A DNA stretch of 64,000 nucleotides from Roseateles puraquae (lineage in GTDB: Bacteria; Pseudomonadota; Gammaproteobacteria; Burkholderiales; Burkholderiaceae_C): contig NZ_NISI01000005.1 of NCBI RefSeq assembly GCF_002205845.1, positions 496,001-560,000 of the forward strand, written 5' to 3'. The notes beneath the pieces were generated by a model. That model had not been told where the DNA came from. It saw only the letters and a program-made list of their open reading frames with translations, and did no database searches. This document shows, one piece after another, positions 20,083 through 30,450 of this stretch. A program made the translations under genes and the position numbers. Each line of letters starts with the position of its first letter. Positions within the stretch are counted from its first letter, which is position 1.

Positions 20083-21092
20083 TCCGCGACTCCGTCATGC
20101 AGTGCGTGCCACGGCCGGTCGATGCGCGCGCGCAGCACCCGCTCGAAGTGGCGCGGGTCGTGCGCCTTCAGCAGGCTGGCCTCGCGCGGCAGGTGCAGGT
20201 CAAACAGGCGCGACAGCCAGAAGCGCAGCGCCGCTGCACGCAGCAGCGCCGGCAGCAGGCGGTGCTCGGCGCCCGACAGGGGCCGCACGCTTTCGTAGGC
20301 GGCCACGAAGACGGCGGCGCGCTCCTCGATCAGGCGGCCGTCGCTCAGGTCGATGCACCAGTCGTTCAGGCAGACGGCGAGGTCGAACAGCCAGGTGTCG
20401 CAGCCGGCGAAGTAGAAGTCGAAGAAGCCGGTCAGCCGCTCGCGGCCCGGGCCCTCGCCGGGTTCGAACATGACGTTGTCGCGGAACAGGTCGGCGTGGA
20501 TCGGGCCCGACAGCTCGGCCCGCAGGTGGGCATAGTCGGCCGAAGCGGCGAGCTGCTCCTGGTAGGCCAGCTCGCTGCGCAGCAGCGAGGCCTGGGCTTC
20601 GTCCAGGAAGGGCAGCAGTTGCGGCGCCACCTCCCGCCACCACGCCAGGCCGCGCAGGTTGGGCTGCTTCAGCGGGAAGTCGCGCCCGGCGAGATGCATC
20701 TGCGCCAGCGTGGCGCCGACCTGCTGGCAATGAAAAGCGTCGGGCGCCATCTGGTGGCCGCCATGCAGGCGGTCGACGATGGCCGCCGGCTTGCCGGCAA
20801 CCTGGAAGAGGATGTCGCCTGCGGCATCGGCATGCGGCTCAGGGACCGGCACGCCGCGCTGGGCCAGGTGCTGCATCAGGCGCAGGTAGAAAGGCAGCTG
20901 CTCGGCCGTCAGGCGCTCGAACAGCGTCAGCACGTAGCGGTGCAGGTGGCCGTCGTCGCCGGTGCAGTCGACGAAGTAGTTGGTGTTCTCGATGCCGGCG
21001 CCAATGCCGCGCAGCGAGCTGAGCTGGCCGAGCCGGAGGTGATCGAGCAGGGCCTGGGCCTGGGCGGGGCTGACTTCGGTAAAAACGGCCAT
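20079..21092 (-). CDS. thrB: Homoserine kinase
   Basis: A 337-aa homoserine kinase of the aminoglycoside-phosphotransferase-fold type (ThrB_II), which phosphorylates homoserine for threonine synthesis. The start MAVFTEVSPAQAQALL and the nucleotide-loop region GIGAGIENTNYFV match this type. IHADLFRDNVMF is the catalytic HxDxxxxN loop and GFFDFYFAGCDTWLFDLA is the metal-binding loop. The frame is open far upstream antisense to polA, but the family start is clear at ATG 21092. It lies 46 bases after the DUF2782 gene and four-base overlaps the membrane protein gene. Confidence 0.92.
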   Translation of the reverse strand: MAVFTEVSPAQAQALLDHLRLGQLSSLRGIGAGIENTNYFVDCTGDDGHLHRYVLTLFERLTAEQLPFYLRLMQHLAQRGVPVPEPHADAAGDILFQVAGKPAAIVDRLHGGHQMAPDAFHCQQVGATLAQMHLAGRDFPLKQPNLRGLAWWREVAPQLLPFLDEAQASLLRSELAYQEQLAASADYAHLRAELSGPIHADLFRDNVMFEPGEGPGRERLTGFFDFYFAGCDTWLFDLAVCLNDWCIDLSDGRLIEERAAVFVAAYESVRPLSGAEHRLLPALLRAAALRFWLSRLFDLHLPREASLLKAHDPRHFERVLRARIDRPWHALHDGVAE

Positions 21093-21138
21093 GGAAAGGG
21101 CTGAGAAGCAGCCCGCAGGCCGCGAAAGGGTCAGACGG

Positions 21139-21441
21139 TCAGAAGTTGAGGACGCGCCAGACGCGCGTGCCCGAGCCGCTCTTCGGCAGGCCGGTGCCGG
21201 TGCCGCCGGCCGATTCGCGGCCTGCGTCGTTGACGATGATTTCGTAGTCGGGCGCCTTGGACTTCTTGTTCTTGACGGTGACTTTCTTGGTCTCGCCACG
21301 CACCTTGAGCTCCTCGATGCGCACCTGGTCGTCCTCGGCCACGTTGTGCTCCACCTTGGGCTCGGGCGGTGGGTCGGCCAGGGCGACGCCGCCAAAGCTG
21401 GCGGCTGCGGCAAGCAGCAGGGAAACGGCAGGGGCGCGCAT
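21139..21441 (-). CDS. DUF2782 periplasmic protein
   Basis: A 100-aa protein with a clear signal peptide (RAPAVSLLLAAAASFGGVALA, cleaved about residue 22) and a small beta-rich domain. The pattern EDDQVRIEELKVRGETKKVTV ... YEIIVND ... RVWRVLNF fits DUF2782, a family often found between polA and thrB in beta- and gammaproteobacteria. Its function is unknown. It is divergent from polA with 44 bases between starts, so the two probably share a promoter region, and it heads the thrB unit. Confidence 0.8.
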   Translation of the reverse strand: MRAPAVSLLLAAAASFGGVALADPPPEPKVEHNVAEDDQVRIEELKVRGETKKVTVKNKKSKAPDYEIIVNDAGRESAGGTGTGLPKSGSGTRVWRVLNF

Positions 21442-21485
21442 GATGCTGCCGATTCTAGGTGGGACCTGCCGGAGAATCCGTCGCC

Positions 21486-24248
21486 ATGAGTAAACCCATC
21501 CTGCTGCTGGTCGACGGCTCCAGCTATCTCTACCGCGCCTTCCATGCCATGCCCGACCTGCGCGGCCCCGAGGGCCAGCCCACCGGCGCCGTGCGCGGCA
21601 TGGTGGCCATGCTCAAGAAGCTGCAGGCCGACATCGGCGCCGAGCATGCCGTCTGCGTGTTCGACGCGCCGGGCAAGACCTTCCGTGACGACTGGTACCC
21701 GGAATACAAGGCCCAGCGCGCGCCCATGCCGCCCGAGCTGCGCGCCCAGATCGAGCCCATCCACGAGGTCGTGAAGCTGCTGGGTTGGCCGGTGCTGATG
21801 GTGCCCGGCGTGGAAGCCGACGACGTGATCGGCACCCTGTGCTGCGTGGGCGCGAGTGCGGGGCACAAGGTCATCGTGTCCACCGGCGACAAGGATTTGT
21901 CGCAGCTCGTCAATGCCGACGTCGAGCTCATCAACACCATGAGCAACGAGCGTCTGGACGAAGCCGGCGTGCTGGCCAAGTTCGGCGTGCCGCCCGACCG
22001 CATCATCGACTACCTGACGCTGATGGGCGACACGGTGGACAACGTGCCGGGCGTGGTGGGCGTTGGCCCCAAGACGGCGGCCAAGTGGATCGCCGAGTAC
22101 GGCTCGCTGGACGGCGTCATCGCTGCGGCGGACGGCATCAAGGGCAAGGCCGGCGAGAACCTGCGTGCCGCGCTCGACTGGCTGCCCATGGGGCGCAAGC
22201 TGGTGACCGTCAAGCTGGACTGCGAGCTGGCCGCGCATGTGCCCGGCTGGCCGGCGCTGGAAGACCTGGCCTTCCGTCAGCCTGACAAGGCCGCGCTGGG
22301 CGAGTTCTATGCGCGCAACGGCTTCAAGGCCTGGCTGCAGGAACTCACCGGCGAAGCGCCTGCGCCCAAGCCCAAGGCGGCGCCTGGCGCCAGCCCGGGC
22401 CTGTTCGACGAACCGGAGCCGCCCGCGGGCGCTGCTGATGTGGCGCGGCAGTACGTGACCGTGCTGAGCTTCGAGCAGCTCGACGCCTGGCTGGCCCGGC
22501 TGCGCGCGGCCCCGCTGTGCGCACTGGACACCGAGACCGACTCCCTCGACCCGATGGCCGCGCGGATCGTCGGCATCTCGTTCGCCGACAAGCCCGGCGA
22601 GGCGGCCTACATCCCGTTGCAGCACAGCGGCCCCGATGCCCCGGCGCAGCTGCCGCTGGACGAGGTGCTGGCCCGCCTCAAGCCCTGGCTGGAGGACGCC
22701 TCGGCGCTGAAGATCGGCCAGAACCTCAAGTACGACCGCCACGTGTTCGCCAACCACGGCATCGCGCTGGCCGGCGTCGCGCACGACACCCTGCTGCAGA
22801 GCTATGTGTTGGAGGCGCACAAGACGCACAACCTCGAAGCACTGGCCGAGCGCCACCTCGGCCGCAAGGGCCTGAGCTACGAAGACCTGTGCGGCAAGGG
22901 CGCGCACCAGATCCCGTTCGCGCAGGTGGATGTGGCCAAGGCCACCACCTACTCGGGCGAAGACTCCGAGATGTGCCTGCACCTGCACGAGGTGCTGTGG
23001 CCGCAGCTCCAGGCCGATGACGGCCTGCTGCGCATCTACCGCGACATCGAGATGCCCACCGCCGAGCTGCTCGCTCGCATCGAGCGCACCGGCGTGCTGA
23101 TCGACGCCGGCCGCCTGCAGCAGCAAAGCCATGAGATCGGCCAGCGCCTGGTGCAGCTGGAGCAGCAGTGCTATGACATCGCCGGCCAGCCCTTCAACAT
23201 CGGCAGCCCGAAGCAGATCGGCGACATCCTGTTCAGCAAGCTGGGCTTGCCCGTCATCAAGAAGACCGCCACCGGCGCGCCCTCCACCGACGAGGAGGTG
23301 CTGACCGAGCTGGCCGCCGACTTCCCGCTGCCCGCCAAGATCCTGGAGTACCGGGGCCTGGCCAAGCTCAAGAGCACCTACACCGACAAGCTGCCCCAGC
23401 AGATCAACGCGACCACGGGCCGCGTGCACACCAACTACGCCCAGGCGGTGGCGGTCACGGGTCGCTTGTCCAGCAATGAGCCCAACCTGCAGAACATTCC
23501 CATCCGCACCGCGGAAGGCCGGCGTGTGCGCGAGGCGTTTGTTGCGCCGCCGGGCTGCCGCATCGTCAGTGCCGACTACTCGCAGATCGAGCTGCGCATC
23601 ATGGCCCACATCAGCGAGGACCCGGGCCTGCTGAAGGCCTTCCAGGAAGGCCAGGACGTGCACCGGGCCACCGCCAGCGAGGTGTTCGGCATCCCGCTGG
23701 CTGAAGTGTCAAGCGAGCAGCGGCGTTATGCCAAGACCATCAACTTCGGCCTGATCTACGGCATGGGCGCCTTCGGCCTGGCCTCGGCCCTGGGCATCGA
23801 GCAGAAGGCGGCCAAGGACTACATCGAGCGCTACTTCACCCGGTTCGCTGGCGTGAAGCGCTACATGGACGAGACCAAGGCCGGCGCAGCCGAGCGCGGC
23901 TATGTGTCGACGCTCTTCGGCCGGCGCATCTACCTGCCCGAGATCCGCGGCGGCAACGGCCCGCGCCGTGCCGGTGCCGAGCGTCAGGCCATCAACGCGC
24001 CCATGCAGGGCACGGCCGCCGACCTGATCAAGCTCGCCATGCTGGCCGTGCAGGCCGAGCTGGACCGCACCGGCAAGCAGTCGCGCATCGTGATGCAGGT
24101 GCACGACGAACTGGTGTTCGAGGTGCCCGAGGCCGAACTCGACTGGATGCGCACCGAGGTGCCGCGCCTGATGGCCGGCGTGGCTGAGCTCAAGGTGCCG
24201 CTGCTGGCCGAGGTGGGCGTGGGAGGCAACTGGGAAGAGGCCCATTGA
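21486..24248 (+). CDS. polA: DNA polymerase I
   Basis: The 920-aa enzyme fills gaps and removes RNA primers. Residues 1 to about 290 are the 5'-3' exonuclease (LLLVDGSSYLYRAFHAMP, EADDVIGTL, STGDKDLSQLV, GVVGVGPKTAAKWI). The proofreading exonuclease keeps its DxE motif (LDTETDSLDP, about residue 347), so it should be active. Polymerase motif A (SADYSQIELRIMAH, about 696), the O-helix (RRYAKTINFGLIYGMG) and motif C (QVHDELVFEV, about 872) are intact. ATG 21486 matches the family start; an upstream in-frame ATG at 21459 does not. Confidence 0.96.
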   Translation: MSKPILLLVDGSSYLYRAFHAMPDLRGPEGQPTGAVRGMVAMLKKLQADIGAEHAVCVFDAPGKTFRDDWYPEYKAQRAPMPPELRAQIEPIHEVVKLLGWPVLMVPGVEADDVIGTLCCVGASAGHKVIVSTGDKDLSQLVNADVELINTMSNERLDEAGVLAKFGVPPDRIIDYLTLMGDTVDNVPGVVGVGPKTAAKWIAEYGSLDGVIAAADGIKGKAGENLRAALDWLPMGRKLVTVKLDCELAAHVPGWPALEDLAFRQPDKAALGEFYARNGFKAWLQELTGEAPAPKPKAAPGASPGLFDEPEPPAGAADVARQYVTVLSFEQLDAWLARLRAAPLCALDTETDSLDPMAARIVGISFADKPGEAAYIPLQHSGPDAPAQLPLDEVLARLKPWLEDASALKIGQNLKYDRHVFANHGIALAGVAHDTLLQSYVLEAHKTHNLEALAERHLGRKGLSYEDLCGKGAHQIPFAQVDVAKATTYSGEDSEMCLHLHEVLWPQLQADDGLLRIYRDIEMPTAELLARIERTGVLIDAGRLQQQSHEIGQRLVQLEQQCYDIAGQPFNIGSPKQIGDILFSKLGLPVIKKTATGAPSTDEEVLTELAADFPLPAKILEYRGLAKLKSTYTDKLPQQINATTGRVHTNYAQAVAVTGRLSSNEPNLQNIPIRTAEGRRVREAFVAPPGCRIVSADYSQIELRIMAHISEDPGLLKAFQEGQDVHRATASEVFGIPLAEVSSEQRRYAKTINFGLIYGMGAFGLASALGIEQKAAKDYIERYFTRFAGVKRYMDETKAGAAERGYVSTLFGRRIYLPEIRGGNGPRRAGAERQAINAPMQGTAADLIKLAMLAVQAELDRTGKQSRIVMQVHDELVFEVPEAELDWMRTEVPRLMAGVAELKVPLLAEVGVGGNWEEAH

Positions 24249-24255
24249 CGGACCA

Positions 24256-24290
24256 CCCCCGAAGCGGCTGCGCCGCTCCCCTCAAGGGGG
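24256..24290. repeat. REP-like extragenic palindrome after polA
   Basis: Two adjoining hairpins lie here: AGCGGC-TGC-GCCGCT at 24263-24277 and CCCCT-CA-AGGGG at 24278-24289. The sequence resembles short extragenic elements that I recall as scattered through Burkholderiales genomes. It begins just after the polA stop and may also act as its transcript end. Only one copy is in the window. Confidence 0.5.
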
Positions 24291-24334
24291 CGCTTGGTGA
24301 GCGAGCTTCCGGGGCGGGATGGCGGTTTTTGGGG

Positions 24335-24355
24335 TTTTCCGCAAAATAGGGAAAA
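24335..24355. promoter_or_regulatory. Inverted repeat before the antitoxin gene
   Basis: TTTTCC (24335-24340) and GGAAAA (24350-24355) form a perfect inverted repeat with a nine-base spacer in an unusually A/T-rich stretch. It ends 25 bases before the antitoxin ATG, where a Phd/YefM-type repressor would be expected to bind its own operator. The assignment is inference from position and symmetry. Confidence 0.45.
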
Positions 24356-24380
24356 TGCAGGAAATACCCGGAGAAGCGCA

Positions 24381-24734
24381 ATGACCGTCCTGATGGATCA
24401 AGCCCTGGCCGACCAGCTCCCCAGCGTCTCGGCCACCGAGCTCGTGGCGGGCATTCAGAAGGTGGGCCGCACCGTGGCCGCGCACGGGGCGGTGCTGATC
24501 ACCAAGCACGACCAGCCGACCTATGTGCTGATGTCGGTCGAGCGCTACCGCGAGCTGCAGCGGGCCGCCGAGCCCGACCTGGGTGCGCTCGGTGGCGAGT
24601 TCGACGCGATGCTGGCGCGCATGCAGGGGCAGTCCGGTGCCATGGCTGACGCGTTCGCGATGGCCCCGGCGGCGGTGGCCGAAGCCGCCGTGAAGCAGGC
24701 CAAGGGCCGCAAGCCGGCACGCAAGGCCGCCTGA
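24381..24734 (+). CDS. Phd/YefM-type antitoxin candidate
   Basis: This 117-aa protein has the N-terminal look of a Phd/YefM antitoxin: SVSATELVAGIQKVGRTVAA, then GAVLITKHDQPTYVLMSVERYREL, which corresponds to the dimer fold that binds DNA. The C-terminus is Ala- and Lys-rich (AVKQAKGRKPARKAA), longer and more basic than most Phd tails. ATG 24381 is chosen because GGAGAAG lies upstream and the family homology starts there. The zeta-like kinase gene starts three bases after its stop, the usual antitoxin-first order. Confidence 0.72.
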   Translation: MTVLMDQALADQLPSVSATELVAGIQKVGRTVAAHGAVLITKHDQPTYVLMSVERYRELQRAAEPDLGALGGEFDAMLARMQGQSGAMADAFAMAPAAVAEAAVKQAKGRKPARKAA

Positions 24735-24737
24735 GCC

Positions 24738-25358
24738 TTGCCCGCGCGTCTGTTCGTGCTGGCCGGCGTGAATGGCGCCGGCAAGAGCTCGCTGGGCGGT
24801 GCGGCCTTGCAGGCCAGCGGCGCCGAGTTCTTCAATCCCGACCTGATGGCGGCCCAGCTGCGGGCTCAGCAGCCGGGTCTGTCGGCGGAGCAGGCCAACG
24901 GCCTGGCCTGGACCCTCGGCCGCCGCGGCCTGGAGCGTGCGCTGGCCGAGGGGTGGACCTATGCCTTCGAGACGACCCTGGGCGGCAGCAGCATCGTGCG
25001 CCTGTTGCTGGAGGGCGCACGAGCAGGTGCGGAGGTCCATGTCTGGTTCGCCGGCCTGGCCACGCCGGAGCTGCACCTGCGCCGCATCCAGGCACGGGTG
25101 GCCGCGGGCGGCCACGACATCCCCGAAGCCAAGGTGCGTGAACGCTTCGATGCCAGTCGTGGCAACCTCGTGAAGCTCATGCCCCATCTCGCCAGCCTGC
25201 GCCTGTACGACAACAGCTTCGAGGCCGACCCGCGTGCCGGCCGCCGGCCGCAGCCGGTGTTGCTGCTGCATGTGCAGGCCGGTCGCGTGGTGGCGCATGC
25301 ACCATTGCGCAGCGTGCCGGCCTGGGCGAAACCTCTGCTGGCGGCCGCTCTGCGTTGA
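24738..25358 (+). CDS. Zeta-toxin-like P-loop kinase
   Basis: A 206-aa P-loop protein starting at TTG three bases after the antitoxin stop. LFVLAGVNGAGKSS near residue 5 is the Walker A, FFNPDLMAAQL matches the NPD loop of zeta toxins, and YAFETTLGG is the following strand and substrate loop. HVWFAGLATPELHLRRIQARVAAGGHDIPEAKVRERF fits the lid with its Arg residues. Zeta toxins phosphorylate UDP-N-acetylglucosamine and block wall synthesis; many chromosomal relatives have other or unknown substrates. Toxicity here is inferred from the antitoxin-like neighbour. Confidence 0.72.
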   Translation: MPARLFVLAGVNGAGKSSLGGAALQASGAEFFNPDLMAAQLRAQQPGLSAEQANGLAWTLGRRGLERALAEGWTYAFETTLGGSSIVRLLLEGARAGAEVHVWFAGLATPELHLRRIQARVAAGGHDIPEAKVRERFDASRGNLVKLMPHLASLRLYDNSFEADPRAGRRPQPVLLLHVQAGRVVAHAPLRSVPAWAKPLLAAALR

Positions 25359-25386
25359 CTATGATCCAGCGTTTGCAGGAGGGGTG

Positions 25387-26022
25387 ATGAAGGTCTTGCT
25401 GGTCGATGGTTTCCCGATGGTGCGCGCGGCGCTCACCGGTCTGATCGAGCAGCATTTCGGCGGTGCGCAGGTGCAGGGGGTCGACACGGTCGATGCCGCA
25501 CGCCAGTCACTCGCCCAGGCGCTGCCTCGCCTCGTGCTGCTGGACCTGCGGGTGCCCGGCGGCTTCGAGCTGATGGAGGAGATCCATCAAACCCACCTGC
25601 TGCTGCCCGTGGTGGTCATCTCCGGCAGCGACGACACCGACGATGCCTTGCGCGCCCTGAGCTCCGGCGCCATGGGCTATGTGCCCGAGCGCAGCGACCT
25701 CGACACCCTGGTGCAGGCCCTGCACCTGGTGCTGGCCGGTGGTACTTATGTCCCCCCGCTCAAGCCTCGCGTCGACGAAACCGCTGCCGCGGCGCCCGCC
25801 TCGCCCACGCCCGACTGGGGCGCGCTGCCCCTCACGCCCCGCCAGAAGCATGTGCTGCACCTGCTGACCCAGGGCCTGTCCAACAAGCTGATTGCGCGTG
25901 AACTGGGCGTCAGCGTCGACACCGTGAAGGACCACGTCGCCGCGGTGCTCAAGGCGCTGGGTGTGGCCTCGCGCACCCAGGCGGTGGTGGTGGCCACGCA
26001 GCGGGTTCAGCGCGGCGCCTGA
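25387..26022 (+). CDS. LuxR/NarL-type response regulator with degenerate receiver
   Basis: The 211-aa protein has a receiver domain (1 to about 125) and a LuxR helix-turn-helix (LTPRQKHVLHLLTQGLSNKLIARELGVSVDTVKDHVAAVLKAL). The phosphorylatable Asp53 is present in LVLLDLRVPG. Two usual features are altered: the acidic pair near the N-terminus reads VDGFP instead of VDD, and the conserved Lys region reads GYVPER rather than GY..K. It may therefore work without phosphorylation or with altered kinetics. ATG 25387 follows GGAGGGGTG. The 3' end overlaps the amidase gene on the other strand by 16 bases. No kinase is adjacent. Confidence 0.82.
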   Translation: MKVLLVDGFPMVRAALTGLIEQHFGGAQVQGVDTVDAARQSLAQALPRLVLLDLRVPGGFELMEEIHQTHLLLPVVVISGSDDTDDALRALSSGAMGYVPERSDLDTLVQALHLVLAGGTYVPPLKPRVDETAAAAPASPTPDWGALPLTPRQKHVLHLLTQGLSNKLIARELGVSVDTVKDHVAAVLKALGVASRTQAVVVATQRVQRGA

Positions 26023-26621
26023 AGGCCCAGCCGCTTGCCCACTTCGGTGCGGAACCAGCCCGATTCAAGATAGGCGTACAGGTTGCGCCCGGGGCAGACG
26101 GTCTGCCGGCTGAAGTCCTTGTGGCTGGCGATCGCATCCAGCCCCAGCCCGTGGGTGGCAGCCAGCCAGGCGCTCAAGGCCACCGCGCTTTCCAGCTGCG
26201 CCGGCGTCAGCTGCTGCTCCTCGAAATTGCCGACCAGCATCAGCAGGGCGTGTCCGCGCGGGTCGTACTCGGTGTTGGTGTCACCCGCTTGGGCCAGTGG
26301 GCGCGCGGTAAAGATGCGGCCGTCAGGCGCGATGACGTAGTGGTAGGGGATGTCGGCCCAGCGCTTGGTCAGGCGAGACCACTGCTGCAGCCGGCGCAGG
26401 TAGGCCGCCGGGTCGGTGCCGTCCTGCCAGATCTCGCCTTGGTGGTGCAGCGTGATGTGGGTGATGCGCTGCGGCGGCGCCGTCACGTCACCCGGCGTGC
26501 CGCCCCAGGCCTGCACGCTGATCAGCGCGGGCGCTGGGGGCAAGGCAGGCCTGACGCTTGGCGCACTGGCGCAGCCGGCCATCGTGATGGCCAGACCCAG
26601 CAGCGCTGCGGCCGCCCTCAT
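26007..26621 (-). CDS. N-acetylmuramoyl-L-alanine amidase, lipoprotein
   Basis: A 204-aa amidase_2/PGRP-type enzyme that cuts the bond between muramic acid and the peptide stem. The N-terminus is a lipoprotein signal with lipobox MAGC (Cys17). Zinc ligands are visible in ITHITLHHQG, in SHKDFSRQTVCPG (His and Cys), and HYVIAPDGRIF is the conserved strand. Its ATG shares ATGA with the stop of xdhB, so it is coupled to purine-degradation genes without an obvious functional link. Confidence 0.85.
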   Translation of the reverse strand: MRAAAALLGLAITMAGCASAPSVRPALPPAPALISVQAWGGTPGDVTAPPQRITHITLHHQGEIWQDGTDPAAYLRRLQQWSRLTKRWADIPYHYVIAPDGRIFTARPLAQAGDTNTEYDPRGHALLMLVGNFEEQQLTPAQLESAVALSAWLAATHGLGLDAIASHKDFSRQTVCPGRNLYAYLESGWFRTEVGKRLGLQAPR

Positions 26622-28932
26622 CGCACCGCGTCGATCGCGTCGAGCACGGCCTCGGCCGTGGCCGGTGCGCGCAGCGGCGGGTCGCAGCCTTCGGGCCCGC
26701 AGGCGGCGCAGGCGTCCTTGATGGCCAGCAGGGCTGCAAAGCCCAGCAGCAGCGGCGGCTCGCCCACCGCCTTGCTGCGGTGGATGGTCTCGCTGGCATT
26801 GGCCACGCCGAAGAGCTCGGTGCGGAACTCGGTCGGGCAGTCGTTGGCGGTCGGGATCTTGTAGGTGCTGGGCGCGTGGGTGGTGAGCAGGCCGGTGACC
26901 GGGTGCCAGACCAGCTCCTCCATCGTCAACCAGCCCATGCCCTGGACGAAGCCGCCTTCGACCTGCCCGATGTCCAGCGCCGGGTTCAGGCTGCTGCCCA
27001 CGTCATGCAGCAGGTCGGCACGGGTGATGCGGCTTTCGCCGGTGAGGCTGTCCACCAGGGCTTCGCAGACCGCGCCGCCCCAGGCGTAGTAGTAGAAAGG
27101 GTGGCCCTGCAGCTTGGTGCGGTCCCAGTGCAGGCCGGGCGTGGCGTAGAAGCCGTCGCTCCAGAGCTGCACACGCTGCAGATAGGCGGCCGCCACCAGC
27201 TCCTTGAACGACAGGCTCTGCCCGCCGCCGCTCACCCTGCCGGCCTCGAACCGCACGTCGTCGGCCGTGCAGCCGAAGCGCTCGGCCGCCAGGGCCGCCA
27301 ACCGCGTCTTGATCTTGCGGGCCGCGTCCTGTGCGGCCTTGCCGTTGAGGTCGCTGCCGGTGGAGGCGGCGGTCGCCGAGGTGTTGGCCACCTTGCTGGT
27401 GTCGGTCGCCGAGCAGCGCACGCTGTCGAACGGGATGCCCAGTTCATGCGCCACGACCTGCGCCACCTTGGTGTTCAGGCCCTGGCCCATTTCGGTGCCG
27501 CCGTGGTTCACAAGCACCGAGCCGTCGGTGTAGACATGCACCAGTGCGCCGGCCTGGTTCAGGTGGACCACGTTGAAGGAGATGCCGAACTTCACGGGCG
27601 TGAACGCCAGGCCTTTCTTGAGCACCGGGCTGGCTGCATTGAAGGCGGCAATCTCGGCGCGGCGCTCGGCGTAGCGGCTGCTGGCCAGCAGTTGGGCGGT
27701 GAGGGCTTGCGCATGCAGCTCCTCGACGCGCTGGCCGTAGGGTGTCACGTCCTGCCCCGGCGCGTAGAAGTTGCGCTGGCGCACCATCGCCGCATCCAGC
27801 CCCAGGCGGCGGGCGATGCCGTCGAGGATCATCTCGATGGCGATCGCGCCCTGCGGCCCGCCGAAGCCGCGGAAGGCGGTGTTGCTCTGGGTGTTCGTCT
27901 TGGCGCAGTAGCCGTGCATGGCCACATGCGGCAGCCAGTAGGCATTGTCGAAATGGCAGAGCGCGCGCGCCATCACGGGTGCCGACAGGTCGGCGCTGTG
28001 GCCGGCGTTGGAGATCAGGTCGATGTCGGCGGCCAGCACGCGGCCCTCGTCGTCGTAGCCGACATCCCAGCGATAGTCGAAGCCGTGCCGGCGGCCGGTG
28101 ATGAGGAAGTCGTCGTCACGGTCCACGCGCAGCTTGACGGGCTTCTTCAGCTTCAGCGCGGAGACGGCGGCCACGCAGGCGAACAGCGCCGACTGGCTCT
28201 CCTTGCCACCGAAGCCGCCGCCCATGCGCCGGCATTGCACCACCACGCGATGCGCCGCCCAGCCGAGCGCATGCGCCACCAGCTGCTGCATCTCACTCGG
28301 GTGCTGGGTGGAGCAGTGCACCAGCAGGCCTTCGCCGCCTTCCTGCGGCACGGCCAGGCTGATCTGGCCCTCCAGATAGAACTGCTCCTGCCCACCCAGG
28401 CTCCACTGGCCCTGCAGGCGGTGTGGCGCGCGCGCGAGTTGCTCGGCCGGTTCGCCGCGGGTGAGGTGCATCGGCGGCAGCACGTACTGCCCAGCCGCGT
28501 GGGCTTGCAGCGCCGTGATGACCGTAGGCAGGGCTTCGGCCTGGATGACCTTCTTGGCCAGGGCGGCCGCGCGGCGGGCCAGTTCGCGGTCGGTCGCGAT
28601 GACGGCGAACACCGGCTGGCCGACATAGCGCAGTTCATCGCTCGCCAGGATGGGGTCGTCGTGCAGCAGCGGGCCGCAGTTGTTCTCGGCCGGGATGTCG
28701 GCCGCGGTCAGCACCGCGACCACGCCGGGCTGGCGGCGCAGGGTGTCGAGGTCGATGGCGATGAGCTTGCCGTGCGCCAGCGGCGACAGGCCCAGGGCGG
28801 CGTGCAGGGTGCCGGCGGGCTCAGGCAGGTCGTCGGTGTAGGGCGCGGCGCCGCTGACATGCAGGTGTGCCGACTCGTGAGGGCGTGAGGTGCCGACCAC
28901 CGGCAGGTCCAGCACCAAGGCTTCGGGCTTGT

Positions 28933-28936
<4 letters not shown>
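26618..28936 (-). CDS. xdhB: Xanthine dehydrogenase, molybdenum-binding subunit
   Basis: The 772-aa large subunit carries the molybdopterin active site that hydroxylates hypoxanthine and xanthine to urate. CRRMGGGFGGKESQ is a molybdopterin-binding loop, CAKTNTQSNTAFRGFGGPQG contains the substrate-binding Arg region, GGTEMGQGLNTKVAQV is another cofactor loop, and AVGEPPLLLGFA near the C-terminus carries the catalytic Glu. The start ATG 28936 overlaps the xdhA stop by four bases, and its stop overlaps the amidase start. The frame appears intact and of normal length. The insertion chaperone XdhC is not found in the window. Confidence 0.92.
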
Positions 28937-30411
<1,475 letters not shown>

Positions 30412-30450
30412 GCTGGGTCGGATTGTCGAGGCTTGCCCCAGAATTGCCAT

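Noticed and set aside
21093-23663. Long open frame antisense to polA, continuous with thrB
   Set aside because: The encoded residues are low-complexity His/Gln/Leu/Arg-rich, as seen opposite GC-rich genes, while polA on the other strand is fully conserved. The thrB start at 21092 is clear.
26780-28888. 702-codon open frame antisense to xdhB
   Set aside because: No recognisable domain and no ribosome site; xdhB is well conserved on the minus strand.
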